Shown here: piece by piece, positions 1 to 7,933 of the stretch
Layout: each line of letters starts with the position of its first letter
Numbering within the stretch: position 1 is the stretch's first letter
Assembly: GCA_036271555.1 (NCBI GenBank)
Contig: DATBAK010000061.1
Span: 1-37,114, forward strand
From: Acidimicrobiia bacterium
GTDB taxonomy: Bacteria; Actinomycetota; Acidimicrobiia; IMCC26256; PALSA-610
Length of the DNA stretch: 37,114 nucleotides
Reading direction: 5' to 3'
Made by a program: the position numbers and the translations under genes
The notes under the pieces: model-generated
Told to the model about the DNA's origin: nothing
Database searches by the model: none
The model's input: the letters and a program-made list of their open reading frames with translations, nothing else

Positions 1-330
1 CAAGAAACGCGCGATCGTGCGCACCGCGTCGGAGCCGAGGCCGCGCCCTTGCGCGTCGTCGCGCAGCGCGAGGTCGATGCCCGCGAAGCGGTACTGCGCG
101 CTGTCTTCTTCGGAGACCTGGAGGTAGCCGACGACGTCGTCGGCGTGCTCGATCACGAACGGCTCGACGTCGGGCTCGGTGGTGTGGCGCGCGAAGTCGC
201 CGATGTCGAAGTCCCACCACCACGCCCGCACACCCGGGCTCGCCATCGCCGTCTCGAGCGCGCCATGGTCGGCGTCGGTGAGGCTGCGCACGACGACCTG
301 CTCACCCTCGAGCCGCACCATCGCCGTCAT
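1..330 (-). CDS. GNAT family N-acetyltransferase, C-terminus cut by window edge
   Basis: The minus strand reads open from ATG at 330 to the left edge, giving about 110 residues without a stop. The protein begins MTAMVRLEGEQVVVRSL. Its last visible part, DDAQGRGLGSDAVRTIARF, is the acetyl-CoA pyrophosphate-binding motif A (Q/R-x-x-G-x-G/A) of GNAT enzymes. A preceding strand reads VVGYLQVSEE. The layout resembles small-molecule acetyltransferases of the RimJ/AAC(6')-like group, but the substrate cannot be told. A GGAGG ribosome binding site lies just upstream of the ATG, and a second in-frame ATG is at 321. The gene is divergent from the phosphotransferase, with 27 bp between the start codons. 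Confidence 0.8.
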   Translation of the reverse strand, partial: MTAMVRLEGEQVVVRSLTDADHGALETAMASPGVRAWWWDFDIGDFARHTTEPDVEPFVIEHADDVVGYLQVSEEDSAQYRFAGIDLALRDDAQGRGLGSDAVRTIARFL

Positions 331-339
331 CCTGCCTCC

Positions 340-349
340 GATCTACGAT
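340..349. promoter_or_regulatory. Overlapping divergent -10 boxes between the GNAT and phosphotransferase genes
   Basis: The sequence GATCTACGAT contains TACGAT on plus (344-349), 8 nt before the TTG at 358. It also contains TAGATC on minus (345-340), upstream of the GNAT. The plus box fits the leaderless pattern seen elsewhere in this window. The minus box lacks the final T and is weaker. Confidence 0.4.
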
Positions 350-357
350 CGGGCGCC

Positions 358-1110
358 TTGGAGCTGGTGGCGACGGGCCGCATGGCCGAGGTCTTCGCCT
401 GGGGCGAGGGGCGGGTGCTGAAGCTCGACCGCGCCGAGTGGAACGGCTGCGCCGCGCTCGAGTCGGAGGTGCTCCGACGCGTGACCGAGGCCGGGATCGA
501 CGCGCCGCGCGCCTTCGAGGCCACGACCGTCGCCGGCCGCCTCGGCGTCGTGATGGAACGGGTCGACGGCCCGCTCCTGTCGGAAGTGCTCGCGCACAGC
601 GACGATGTCGACGCGCCGGCGCGCACGTTCAGCGATCTGCACGTCGCGCTGAACGCGCGCGAGGTCGACGGCCTGCCCGACCTGCTGACGAGTCTCCTCG
701 GTGGTATCGAGGCGAGCGGTCTCGACGCCGCACTCGGGCGCGAGTTGATCTCCCTCACCGCCGACCTCGACGACGGTCGCCGGCAGCTCTGCCACTTCGA
801 CCTGCATCCCCAGAACGTGATCGTCTCGGAACGGGGATGGGTCGTCATCGATTGGCTCAGCGCGTCGAGTGGCCCGCCGCTCGCCGACTTCGCGCGGACG
901 TTGCTACTCCTGAGCGGCCGCGACGACGACGCGAACGTTCGCTTCAGGACCGCGGTCCGACGCGATGGTCTCGAAGCGCGCGGGGCCGATCTCGCCGCCG
1001 TCGACGACTGGGTGCGCGTGCTCGCGGCCGCGCGCCTCTCCGAAGGCTTCACCGGCGAGTACGCGAGCTTCCTCACGGGCCTCGCCGCCGGCACGCGCCG
1101 GCTCGTCTGA
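358..1110 (+). CDS. Aminoglycoside phosphotransferase-family (APH) kinase
   Basis: This 250-residue protein has the APH / choline-kinase fold signature. The N-lobe has GRMAEVFAWGEGRVLKL, a glycine-rich loop followed by the ATP-binding lysine. The catalytic loop HFDLHPQNVI holds Asp148 and Asn153, and the metal-binding Asp165 lies in VIDW. Members phosphorylate hydroxyls of sugars, amino alcohols or antibiotics. The short form and chromosomal setting favour a metabolic kinase over a resistance enzyme. I chose TTG 358 because homologues start shortly before the glycine-rich loop and a TACGAT box sits 8 nt upstream. GTG 367 and ATG 382 are in-frame alternatives. The open frame extends further upstream, but that part runs antisense to the GNAT and is not coding. 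Confidence 0.82.
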   Translation: MELVATGRMAEVFAWGEGRVLKLDRAEWNGCAALESEVLRRVTEAGIDAPRAFEATTVAGRLGVVMERVDGPLLSEVLAHSDDVDAPARTFSDLHVALNAREVDGLPDLLTSLLGGIEASGLDAALGRELISLTADLDDGRRQLCHFDLHPQNVIVSERGWVVIDWLSASSGPPLADFARTLLLLSGRDDDANVRFRTAVRRDGLEARGADLAAVDDWVRVLAAARLSEGFTGEYASFLTGLAAGTRRLV

Positions 1111-1128
1111 CTGGACTGAGCGCCGCGG

Positions 1129-1395
1129 CTAGGCCTCGGGGTCCGCGTACAGGTCGATCTCCTCGTCGAGGATCGTCTGCGCACGCTCGAGGTCGCTGTC
1201 GAACACGAGAATCTGGTCGCCGCCGAGGAGACCGCCGCGTGGGAGGTAGCCACCGGCGTCGGCGTAGCTCGTCGACGCCGTGATGCCGTTGGCGCGCAGC
1301 TTCGCGACGATCACGTCGGCCTCGAACCGTCCCGGAACCCGGCACAGCTCGACGATCTTGTCGTGGTCGTGGTGGTTGACGCCGTCGTCCCGCAC
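1129..1395 (-). CDS. DUF2007-family small protein (putative signal-transducing protein)
   Basis: This 88-residue protein carries the pattern VELCRVPGRFEADVIVAKL, then GITAST, then a strand and a helix ending ERAQTILDEE. These features match the DUF2007 fold, a PII-like ferredoxin-type domain found in many actinobacteria with no fixed function. The start is set at GTG 1395 because a TACGCT box ends exactly 6 nt upstream and no ribosome binding site is present. TTG at 1419 is an in-frame alternative. The gene converges on the phosphotransferase with 18 bp between the stop codons. Confidence 0.72.
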   Translation of the reverse strand: MRDDGVNHHDHDKIVELCRVPGRFEADVIVAKLRANGITASTSYADAGGYLPRGGLLGGDQILVFDSDLERAQTILDEEIDLYADPEA

Positions 1396-1401
1396 GGGCG
1401 C

Positions 1402-1407
1402 AGCGTA
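1402..1407 (-). promoter_or_regulatory. -10 box TACGCT for the DUF2007 gene, leaderless type
   Basis: TACGCT on minus is followed by 6 nt and then GTG 1395. No -35 hexamer is evident. The spacing puts the transcription start on or next to the start codon. Confidence 0.45.
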
Positions 1408-1456
1408 GAACCGGTGCAAGATGCGCAGAGAGTGGCGAAATGACTGCAGTGCGCGG

Positions 1457-1462
1457 TAGTCT
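1457..1462 (+). promoter_or_regulatory. -10 box TAGTCT with an SD-containing leader for the Calx-beta gene
   Basis: TAGTCT is followed by a short leader containing GAGGGAGGG (1474-1482), a strong ribosome binding site that fixes the GTG start at 1487. This is one of the leadered starts in the window. Confidence 0.4.
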
Positions 1463-1486
1463 CGGCGCGGGGCGAGGGAGGGCGTC

Positions 1487-2275
1487 GTGGGGAGACGAGT
1501 GGGGCTGGCGGCCGCGACGGTCGTGGCGATCGTGATATCCGGCACTGCCGCGGGCGCCAAGCCGGCGCCGACGACACCGTACGTACGGGTGAGCGAATTC
1601 GCGTTCGGCATCGAATCGCACGGCGGACGGGTGCCCGCTTTGGTTCCGATCACGCTGAGCGGGCCGGCGGCCGCGCCGGTGACGCTGCACTATGCGACCG
1701 AGAACCTCGACGGCGACACCGCGACTCCGAAGGTCGACTACAAGCCCGTGTCCGGCACGATCACGATCCCGCCCGGGACGGTGCAGTCCGCGGTGCACGT
1801 GCCGGTGCTGCCCGACCACATGCAGGATCCGCAAGAGACGTTCCACGTCGTCATCAGCGATGTGGTCGGAGCGGTCCTCCTGGGCAGCGTCGCCAAGGTC
1901 GAGATCGACGACACCTATACGACGGCCGGCATGCTCGGTTCCACGACGGTGTACGACTCGGAGAGCATGGGTCGCGGCAAGACGTACATCGCCAAGGTGA
2001 CGTTCACGTTGATCGATCGGTTCGACCATGACGTCAACGCGGAGTACATCACGACGCCCAACAGCGCGACGGCCGATGTCGACTACGTCTTCAAACGGGG
2101 CACGTTCACCATCCCGGCGGGCAAGCTCTCGGCGAGCGTGACCGTGAAGCTCATCAAGCGACCGGCGGTCAGCGGGCGCGGGTTCTACGTCCGTGCGTTC
2201 CCGATCGCGGGCCTCTTCGACAGCAACGCGGAAGTCAACGCCACGATCGGCCTCCTGCCGCCTGCGGGTTCGTAG
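1487..2275 (+). CDS. Secreted Calx-beta domain protein
   Basis: This 262-residue protein starts with a Sec-type signal peptide: MGRRVGLAAATVVAIVISG, then a likely cleavage after AAGA near residue 23. Two Calx-beta-like repeats follow. The first, about residues 35-145, has VTLHYAT, KVDYKPVSGTITIPPGT and DPQETFHVVIS. The second, about 160-255, has ATADVDYVFKRGTFTIPAG. Calx-beta domains are Ig-like folds that often bind Ca2+ through acidic residues. Here they are usually adhesive or structural. There is no sortase motif or C-terminal anchor, so the protein is probably released or loosely wall-associated. The strong ribosome binding site supports GTG 1487. The stop lies 6 bp from the stop of the convergent oxidoreductase gene. 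Confidence 0.82.
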   Translation: MGRRVGLAAATVVAIVISGTAAGAKPAPTTPYVRVSEFAFGIESHGGRVPALVPITLSGPAAAPVTLHYATENLDGDTATPKVDYKPVSGTITIPPGTVQSAVHVPVLPDHMQDPQETFHVVISDVVGAVLLGSVAKVEIDDTYTTAGMLGSTTVYDSESMGRGKTYIAKVTFTLIDRFDHDVNAEYITTPNSATADVDYVFKRGTFTIPAGKLSASVTVKLIKRPAVSGRGFYVRAFPIAGLFDSNAEVNATIGLLPPAGS

Positions 2276-2281
2276 CGCGGT

Positions 2282-3199
2282 TCAGCCCAGGGCGGCGATG
2301 ATGGGCGCGGTCTGCTCGGCGTCGCGCGTCACGAAGTAGGTGAAGCCCCAACGTTCGCGTGTCGCGTGGAGCTGGGCGACGATCTCGGCGACGGTTCCGA
2401 TCAGCATGTACGGCGCGGCGAGGAGCACGTCGGGATCGGCGTCGATGCGCGCGCCGACGGTCTCGGCCGCCGCCCGCCGGTCGTCGGTGATCTCGATGTG
2501 CTGCACGAGCGCGTTGAGCTCGAGCTCGGCGAGCCGCGCACCGGCCGCGGCGCGCACGAGCGCGACCTTGGCGTCGATCTCCGCGCCCGACCACGCGATC
2601 TCGTGCTGTTGCCCGTCGGGCAGGGTTCGCCCGAGCCCGGTGAAGCCGACGATGTCGGCGACCTCGGCGCCGAGCCGCAGCACGCGGTCGCCGTTCCCGC
2701 CGACGAGCAGCGCGGGCCGGCGCGCCGGCGACAACCGATGCTCCGTGACCGAGTAGTGCGTCCCCGCCGCCGTCACGGTCTCGCCGTCGAACAACCGACG
2801 CAGCAGCCGGGCCGACTCTTCCAGCCGCGTCACCCGCACCGCGGCGCGATCGAACGGCAGCCCGATCTCCACGTACTCGGGTGCCGAATGGCCCGCGCCG
2901 ATGCCGAGCTCGAAGCGCCCGTCGGAGAGCAGGTCGATCGTCGCGGCCTCGCGCGCGAGCAGCGTGGGATGGCGGAAGTCGTTGTTGAGGACGAACGTCC
3001 CGAGCTGCACCGATGCGGTCGCGCCGGCCAGCACGGCCAGCGCGGCCATCGGCGAGAGCAGGTCGTCGGCGACGTGGTCGGCGACGAGCACGCTCGCGAA
3101 GCCGACAGCTTCGGCGCGGCGGCCGATGTCGACCCACTCGGAGCGCGATGCCGCGCGCCCGACCTGCAAGCCGAACCGGAACGGTCGCGGCGCGCTCAT
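2282..3199 (-). CDS. LLM-class F420-dependent oxidoreductase (MSMEG_2516-like)
   Basis: This 305-residue luciferase-like TIM-barrel protein has the N-terminal stretch FRFGLQVGRAASRSEW and then VLVADHVADDLLSPMAALA, GTFVLNNDFRHPTLLAREAAT and DGRFELGIGAGHSAPEY. These are the hallmarks of the F420-dependent group that TIGRFAM separates as the MSMEG_2516 family. The cofactor is inferred from family membership and the substrate is unknown. The start ATG at 3199 overlaps the stop of the GNAT upstream (ATGA, 3196-3199), so this is the third gene of a minus-strand operon led by the amidohydrolase. Confidence 0.88.
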   Translation of the reverse strand: MSAPRPFRFGLQVGRAASRSEWVDIGRRAEAVGFASVLVADHVADDLLSPMAALAVLAGATASVQLGTFVLNNDFRHPTLLAREAATIDLLSDGRFELGIGAGHSAPEYVEIGLPFDRAAVRVTRLEESARLLRRLFDGETVTAAGTHYSVTEHRLSPARRPALLVGGNGDRVLRLGAEVADIVGFTGLGRTLPDGQQHEIAWSGAEIDAKVALVRAAAGARLAELELNALVQHIEITDDRRAAAETVGARIDADPDVLLAAPYMLIGTVAEIVAQLHATRERWGFTYFVTRDAEQTAPIIAALG

Positions 3200-3651
3200 C
3201 GCTCTCCGAAGTCGAACTTCATTCCCTCGTGCGTCGCGTGGAATCCGAGCGACTCGTAGAAGCGGTGCGCGTCGGTGCGCGTCTTGTCGGTGCTGAGCTG
3301 CGCGATTCGTGCGCCCTGCCCACGCGCGCGGTCCAACGCCCATTCCATCAGCTCGTGCCCGATGCCGCGGCCGCGAAGCGAGCTCGCGACCCGCACGCTC
3401 TCGATGTGCGCGCGGATCGCGCCGCGGTGGCTGAGGTGGTGCAGGAAGGTCATCTGGAGGGTGCCGATGACCCGGTCGTCGATGCACGCGACGGCGAGCA
3501 GCTCGTTCGGGTTGGCGTCGACGGCATCGAATGCGTGCAGGTACGCGGGGTCGAGCGGCGTGTGCGCGTACTCCCGTTGCGCGCCGAGCTCGTCGTCGGC
3601 GAGCAACGCGACGATCGCGGGAACGTCGCTCGCGAGCGCGGGCCGGCACAC
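3196..3651 (-). CDS. GNAT family N-acetyltransferase
   Basis: This 151-residue single-domain acetyltransferase has motif A as SLRGRGIGHELMEWALDRA, and a C-terminal part TRTDAHRFYESLGFHATHEG typical of small GNATs that act on amines or amino acids. I chose GTG 3651 because it places CRPALASDVPAIV at the N-terminus, where GNATs usually start. The frame stays open upstream into the amidohydrolase gene, but that extension looks like shadow sequence. The gene lies between the amidohydrolase (stop at 3681) and the F420 oxidoreductase, with which it shares an ATGA overlap. Confidence 0.85.
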   Translation of the reverse strand: MCRPALASDVPAIVALLADDELGAQREYAHTPLDPAYLHAFDAVDANPNELLAVACIDDRVIGTLQMTFLHHLSHRGAIRAHIESVRVASSLRGRGIGHELMEWALDRARGQGARIAQLSTDKTRTDAHRFYESLGFHATHEGMKFDFGER

Positions 3652-3680
3652 GACGCGGGGCGTAGGGGTCGCGGTCAGTG

Positions 3681-5348
3681 TCAGCCCCGCAGGATGCGGC
3701 CCGGACGCGCCGCGAGCCCTTCGTCGTCGGTGACGCCGTCGGCGCGGATGACGACACCGTTCACGAGCGTGTGATTCATGCCGACCGGCGCGTCGGCCGT
3801 GAGCCGCTCTCCGTTCGCGGGGAAGTCGCGCACCCGTCGCAGCGGCCCCGGCGCGACCGTGTCGGGATCGAACACGGTGATGTCGGCGGCCTTGCCGACT
3901 TCGATCGTGCCGCGGTCGTCGAGCCCGTAGACGCGCGCGGGCTCGCCGGTGAGCTTGTGGATCGCGCGCTCGAGCGGCATCACCTCGCGCTCGCGCACCC
4001 AGTTGCCGAGGAAATCGGTGGAGAAGCACGCGTCGCAGAGCTGGCTGACGTGCGCGCCGGAGTCGGCGAGGCCGAGCAGGACGGTTTCCTGCGGCAGCAG
4101 CCACGCGATCGCGTCGGGGTCGTTGTTCGCGAGGACGCTCGTGAAGCGCGTCTCGAGGTCTTCCGACAGCGAGACGTCGAGCATCACGTCGAGCGCGGTA
4201 CCGCCGCGCTCGGCCGCGAGGTCCGGCAATGCCCGACCGACGAGCTCGGGATGCGTCTTCGATTCTGCGACGAAGAGCGACGTCCAGTTCGTCGGCAGCG
4301 TGCCGCGCCCGTTGAGCTCTTCCCACGCGCGCTCGCGCCACGCGGGGTCGCGGTACGCGGCGCAGCGCTCCTCGAAGCTGGCGTCCATCAGCGCCGCGAA
4401 GATCGGCCGCATGTTGAACGTGAACGGCTCGCGCAGGTTCATCTGGAACGTCAGCGGCCGGCACGACACCTGCGGCCACACCTCGACGCCCTCGGCGCGC
4501 GCGGCGACGTTCTTCTCCATGATCCGCTCGTGCCACGGGTAGTTCTTGATCGTGAGCAGCGCGGTCCACGTGAGCGGACGGTTGATCGCGCGCTGGATGT
4601 CGAACACGTCGTCGTGCTTGATCGTCTCGCCCGGCAGCAGCGCGGCGACACCGCGACCCGCGGTTCCGAGCGGCTCGAGCAGCGCGTTGAGCTCGCGCAG
4701 GTCGGCGAGGCGCGACGGAACCGGTCGACCGCGATCGCCGCTGTGCGTCGTCGACGAGCTGGTCGCGAACCCGGCCGCGCCCGCGTCGATCGCCTCGGCC
4801 ACGACGGCCTGCATCTTCGCGAGCTCGTCGTCGGTCGCGGCGCGCTCGTAGCCGTCCTCGCCCATGACCCAGAGCCGCACCGCGGTGTGGCCGACGTAGC
4901 AGCCGTAGTTGAGCGCGGTGCCCTTGCGCTCGACCGAGTCGAGGTACTCGGGGAAGGTCTCGAAGTCCCAGGGCACGCCCGCGTCGAGCGTCTCGAGGCT
5001 CATGTCCTCGACGTGTTGCAGCGTGCGGGACAGCAGCGCGCGGTGCTCGGGGTGGCAGGGCGCGATCGAGAAGCCGCAGTTGCCCGCGATCACGGACGTG
5101 ACGCCGTGGTACGACGACGGCGTCAGGGACGGGTCCCAGAACACCTGTGCGTCGTAGTGCGTGTGGATGTCGACGAAACCGGGTGTCACGGCCTGACCCG
5201 ACGCGTCGAGCTCGCGGGCGCCCGCGGGGCGTGAGACCTGCGCGCCGATCTCGGCGATCGTGCCGTCGCGTACGAGAACGTCGGCCGCGACTCCCGGCGT
5301 GCCGGTCCCGTCGACGACGGTGCCTCCGCGGATCACCACGTCACTCAT
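3681..5348 (-). CDS. Amidohydrolase of the N-acyl-D-amino-acid deacylase family
   Basis: This 555-residue metal-dependent hydrolase begins with the small beta domain SDVVIRGGTVVDGTG. The metal motif is VDIHTHYD (His62, His64). The D-aminoacylase-type GNCG motif carries Cys91, a zinc ligand in that family. The late Asp lies in GLADSGAH. The C-terminal beta domain has RGTIEVGKAADITVFD. Characterised relatives hydrolyse N-acyl-D-amino acids, and many uncharacterised actinobacterial relatives may act on other amides. The start ATG 5348 is preceded by GGGGGA at a good distance. It is the first gene of a three-gene minus-strand operon with a GNAT and an F420 oxidoreductase. An acetyl-transfer/removal theme is possible but unproven. 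Confidence 0.88.
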   Translation of the reverse strand: MSDVVIRGGTVVDGTGTPGVAADVLVRDGTIAEIGAQVSRPAGARELDASGQAVTPGFVDIHTHYDAQVFWDPSLTPSSYHGVTSVIAGNCGFSIAPCHPEHRALLSRTLQHVEDMSLETLDAGVPWDFETFPEYLDSVERKGTALNYGCYVGHTAVRLWVMGEDGYERAATDDELAKMQAVVAEAIDAGAAGFATSSSTTHSGDRGRPVPSRLADLRELNALLEPLGTAGRGVAALLPGETIKHDDVFDIQRAINRPLTWTALLTIKNYPWHERIMEKNVAARAEGVEVWPQVSCRPLTFQMNLREPFTFNMRPIFAALMDASFEERCAAYRDPAWRERAWEELNGRGTLPTNWTSLFVAESKTHPELVGRALPDLAAERGGTALDVMLDVSLSEDLETRFTSVLANNDPDAIAWLLPQETVLLGLADSGAHVSQLCDACFSTDFLGNWVREREVMPLERAIHKLTGEPARVYGLDDRGTIEVGKAADITVFDPDTVAPGPLRRVRDFPANGERLTADAPVGMNHTLVNGVVIRADGVTDDEGLAARPGRILRG

Positions 5349-5399
5349 CAGGTCCCCCGTTCTCGGCACGGCCGGGCCGAAAGGTCACGACCGCCTCAG

Positions 5400-5405
5400 T
5401 ATCCT
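5400..5405 (+). promoter_or_regulatory. -10 box TATCCT upstream of the iolB-like gene
   Basis: TATCCT ends 9 nt before ATG 5415, and no ribosome binding site lies between. The spacing is slightly longer than in the other leaderless starts of this window. Confidence 0.35.
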
Positions 5406-5414
5406 GGCACCTCC

Positions 5415-6116
5415 ATGAACCTGCTGGATCTCTCGGGCGACGGTCGGGTGGACGCGTTGCTGGAGCCCGGATCGGCGGGCCGGTTGGGCGCCGTCCGCAC
5501 CGACGGCCCGATCACCGGCACGACGGCGGGCGCGCTCGCATGGGTGCTCGTGGAGGACGGGCGCGGCCGCCTGCGCGCGGCCGACGCCGGTGTCGACGTC
5601 GACGGGCGCTCCGACGTGTTCGCGCGTGCGGGCTGGTCGGCGGTCGTCGGGCCCGCGACGACGTTCGCACTCGACGGCGACGTGCGCGCCACCATCGTGT
5701 GGCGCGCCTCCGACCGTGAGACCGCGACCCGTCTCATCGATCCCGTGACGGTCGCGGAGGAGGATCGCGGCGAGGGCACCACCGCGCGGCGCGTGCGCAC
5801 CTACGTTTCCGAGGGCGAGCTGATCGTGGGGGAGACGCTGAACCCGCCCGGCGGCTGGTCGTCGTACCCGCCGCACCGGCACGAGCACGAGGAGCTCTAC
5901 CTCTACCGCTTCGATCCGCCGAAGGGATTCGGTGTGCACGTCTCCTACGACGAGGAGCACGACGAGGCCCGCATCGTGCGCGACGGCTCCATCGAGCGCA
6001 TCACCGAGGGCTACCACCCGGTCGTCGCCGCGCCCGCCGCGGCCATGTACTACCTCTGGGCCCTCGCTGGTGATGCCGACACCGTCGACACCCGCATCGA
6101 CCCGGCGTACTCCTGA
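5415..6116 (+). CDS. iolB: 5-deoxy-glucuronate isomerase-like protein (IolB family)
   Basis: This 233-residue cupin of the KduI/IolB family has the very characteristic NPPGGWSSYPPHRHEHEELYLYRFDPP spread over residues 141-170. Its His and Glu residues are the metal ligands. A later GYHPVVAAP segment is also typical. IolB converts 5-deoxy-D-glucuronate to 2-deoxy-5-keto-D-gluconate in myo-inositol breakdown. The protein is shorter than the usual 260-300 residues, and the C-terminal APAAAMYYLWALAG differs from the common PGYDLYYLNVMAG. No iolC, iolD, iolE or iolG is nearby, so its role here is uncertain and the symbol is given by family only. Confidence 0.8.
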   Translation: MNLLDLSGDGRVDALLEPGSAGRLGAVRTDGPITGTTAGALAWVLVEDGRGRLRAADAGVDVDGRSDVFARAGWSAVVGPATTFALDGDVRATIVWRASDRETATRLIDPVTVAEEDRGEGTTARRVRTYVSEGELIVGETLNPPGGWSSYPPHRHEHEELYLYRFDPPKGFGVHVSYDEEHDEARIVRDGSIERITEGYHPVVAAPAAAMYYLWALAGDADTVDTRIDPAYS

Positions 6117-6142
6117 TGCGGTCGCCAGGTGCCGCGCCGACG

Positions 6143-6191
6143 CACTTTGCGACCGTGAATGCCCATACGGGATACCCGATGTCGCAAAGTG
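6143..6191. repeat. Perfect 11-bp inverted repeat enclosing a small second hairpin
   Basis: CACTTTGCGAC (6143-6153) and GTCGCAAAGTG (6181-6191) are exact reverse complements with 27 nt between. Inside, CGGG-ATA-CCCG (6168-6178) can pair, and CCC 6162-6164 can pair with the same GGG. There is no T run, so it is not a classical terminator. It sits in the 240-bp gap between the iolB-like gene and the dehydrogenase operon. Confidence 0.6.
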
Positions 6192-6356
6192 GGCGGCCGC
6201 CCGCGGGAACGGGCGGGTCGCTCTGCGGCCCGGCCGACGTGGGGCCTGAGGCGTCGAGGAGGGCGAAGCTTGCGAGCCCGACCAGAAGGCACAGGTTGAC
6301 GCCCGTGTCAGGTTGTTGCGAAAGTCGCGGGCTCACGGTGCGACGCGGGGGGACCG

Positions 6357-7448
6357 ATGACCACCACTGATCTGCCGGCGCTGCCGGCGACGATGCCGGC
6401 CGCGGTCTTGAAGGGTCTGCGTCACGTCGAGGTCGAGGACCGGCCCGTGCCCGAGCCCGGGCCCGACGAGGTGCTGCTCGAGGTCAGCCACTGCGGCATC
6501 TGCGGCTCCGACCTGCACTTCATGGTCGAGTGGGAGGGCGCGGCCCGCCCCGGCGCGATCGAGGGCCACGAGTTCAGCGGCACGATCGTCGCCCTCGGGT
6601 CCGAGGTGAGCGGCTGGTCACTCGGCGAAGAAGTCGTCGGTGGCCCCGCGCCGCGCTGCGGCACCTGCGAGTACTGCCTCGACGGCCGCCCGTCGCTGTG
6701 CCTCGATCGCGGCAAGGTCGGCGCGGGCGAGAAGCCGTGGCAGGGCGCGTTCGCGGGCTACAAGACCGTGCGCGCCGCGGAGATGCTGCGCGTGCCCGAC
6801 GGCCTCTCGATGCGCCACGCCGCGCTCGTCGAGCCGATGGCCGTCGCGCTCCACGGCATCACGCGCGCGGGCGGCGCCGACCCGAACAAGCGGTACCTCG
6901 TCACCGGCGGCGGACCGATCGGCTTCTTGTCGGTCGCCGCGTTGAAGGCGAACGGGGTCGACGACATCGTCGTGAGCGAACCGCACCAGGGTCGCCGCGA
7001 CCTCTGCGCGCGCCTCGGCGCACGCACGGTCGACCCGATGGAGCTCGAGACGCCGATGATGCCGCACGACCTCGTCGCCGAGCCCTTCGACGTCGTGCTC
7101 GAGTGCTCGGGCCACCGCGAGGCGATGGAAGCGGGGCTCGCGCAGCTCAAGCGCGCGGGCACGATCGTGTTCGTCGGCGCGGGCATGCGCCGGCCGCGGG
7201 TCGATCCCAACCGCATCCTGTTGAACGAGCTGACGATCACGGGCTCGTTCGTGTACGACGCCGACGGCTTCCCGCGCGCGCTCGACCTGCTCGCGTCGGG
7301 GAAGGTGCCGCTCGACCTGCTCGTGGAGCAGGACGACGTGCCGCTCGACGGATTGCTCGACGCCGCGGTCGACCTCCACGAGGGGCGGCTCGCAGCGAAG
7401 GTGATGGTCGTGCCCCGCGTCGGGGTGCGCGGGGAGGGGAAGTCATGA
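6357..7448 (+). CDS. Zinc-dependent alcohol / polyol dehydrogenase (MDR superfamily)
   Basis: This 363-residue medium-chain dehydrogenase has catalytic zinc ligands in GICGSD (Cys49) and GHEF (His71, Glu72). The structural zinc cluster is formed by Cys101, 104, 107 and 115 in CGTCEYCLDGRPSLC. The Rossmann motif GGGPIG lies at 184-189. The overall form is closest to threonine, sorbitol or butanediol dehydrogenases, and the substrate is not determined. A G-rich ribosome binding site precedes ATG 6357. It is the first gene of an operon: its stop overlaps the start of the VOC gene (ATGA, 7445-7448). Confidence 0.9.
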   Translation: MTTTDLPALPATMPAAVLKGLRHVEVEDRPVPEPGPDEVLLEVSHCGICGSDLHFMVEWEGAARPGAIEGHEFSGTIVALGSEVSGWSLGEEVVGGPAPRCGTCEYCLDGRPSLCLDRGKVGAGEKPWQGAFAGYKTVRAAEMLRVPDGLSMRHAALVEPMAVALHGITRAGGADPNKRYLVTGGGPIGFLSVAALKANGVDDIVVSEPHQGRRDLCARLGARTVDPMELETPMMPHDLVAEPFDVVLECSGHREAMEAGLAQLKRAGTIVFVGAGMRRPRVDPNRILLNELTITGSFVYDADGFPRALDLLASGKVPLDLLVEQDDVPLDGLLDAAVDLHEGRLAAKVMVVPRVGVRGEGKS

Positions 7449-7933
7449 CCAAGGTGGAAGCCGCCGTCGACGAGCCGGCGTTCAAGTCGCGCCATCCGCG
7501 CTTCAATCACGTGGCGATGAGCCTGGCGCCGGATCTGCTCGGTGCCGACGGCCGCGAGCTGCTCACGAAGTTCTACGCGCAGGTGTTCGGCTGGCACGAG
7601 CTGCCCATGCTCACGGAGGAGCGCCGCCGGCTCGTGTTCCAGGTGCATACGGTCGAGCAGTTCGTGTTCCTCATCGCCGACGAGCCGCCGATGTCGTGCC
7701 CGCGGCTCGACCACTTCGGCATCTCCGTCGGCGCCGAGTCGGAGCTCGACGACGTCCTCGCCCGCGCCCGCGCCTTCAAGGAGCACGACGACCGCGTCGA
7801 CATCATCGACAAGAAGGTCGACGACCACGGGATGATCGCGATCACCAGCATCTACGTGCGCTATCTGCTGCCGATGATGGTCGAGGTGCAGTGGTGGGAC
7901 CACAAGTGGGAGCGGGAGGCCACCACCTCGTGA
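7445..7933 (+). CDS. VOC (glyoxalase/dioxygenase) superfamily protein
   Basis: This 162-residue protein has the features of a single vicinal-oxygen-chelate unit pair: RFNHVAMSLAPD near residue 20, FYAQVFGWHEL, and then CPRLDHFGISVGAESELDDVL. The His residues in FNHVAM and LDHFGI and a Glu in VEVQWW are candidate metal ligands. Members include glyoxalases, epimerases and ring-cleaving dioxygenases. Its place between a dehydrogenase and an F420 oxidoreductase suggests a role in a small catabolic pathway. Both ends overlap the neighbouring genes by 4 bp, which indicates translational coupling. Confidence 0.82.
   Translation: MTKVEAAVDEPAFKSRHPRFNHVAMSLAPDLLGADGRELLTKFYAQVFGWHELPMLTEERRRLVFQVHTVEQFVFLIADEPPMSCPRLDHFGISVGAESELDDVLARARAFKEHDDRVDIIDKKVDDHGMIAITSIYVRYLLPMMVEVQWWDHKWEREATTS

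Noticed and set aside
358-1110. Antibiotic-resistance kinase
   Set aside because: The APH fold is shared by many metabolic kinases, and nothing nearby (mobile element, resistance cluster) points to resistance.
3678-5234. Open plus-strand frame of 518 codons opposite the amidohydrolase
   Set aside because: The opposite strand encodes a complete amidohydrolase with metal-binding motifs. The plus frame has no recognisable domain and a shadow composition.
6143-6191. Intrinsic terminator after the iolB-like gene
   Set aside because: The stem is perfect, but the 27-nt loop is large and no T run follows. It is reported as an inverted repeat instead.
6296-6301. TTGACG as a -35 box for the dehydrogenase operon
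   Set aside because: No TANNNT box lies 16-19 nt downstream, so a promoter cannot be supported.
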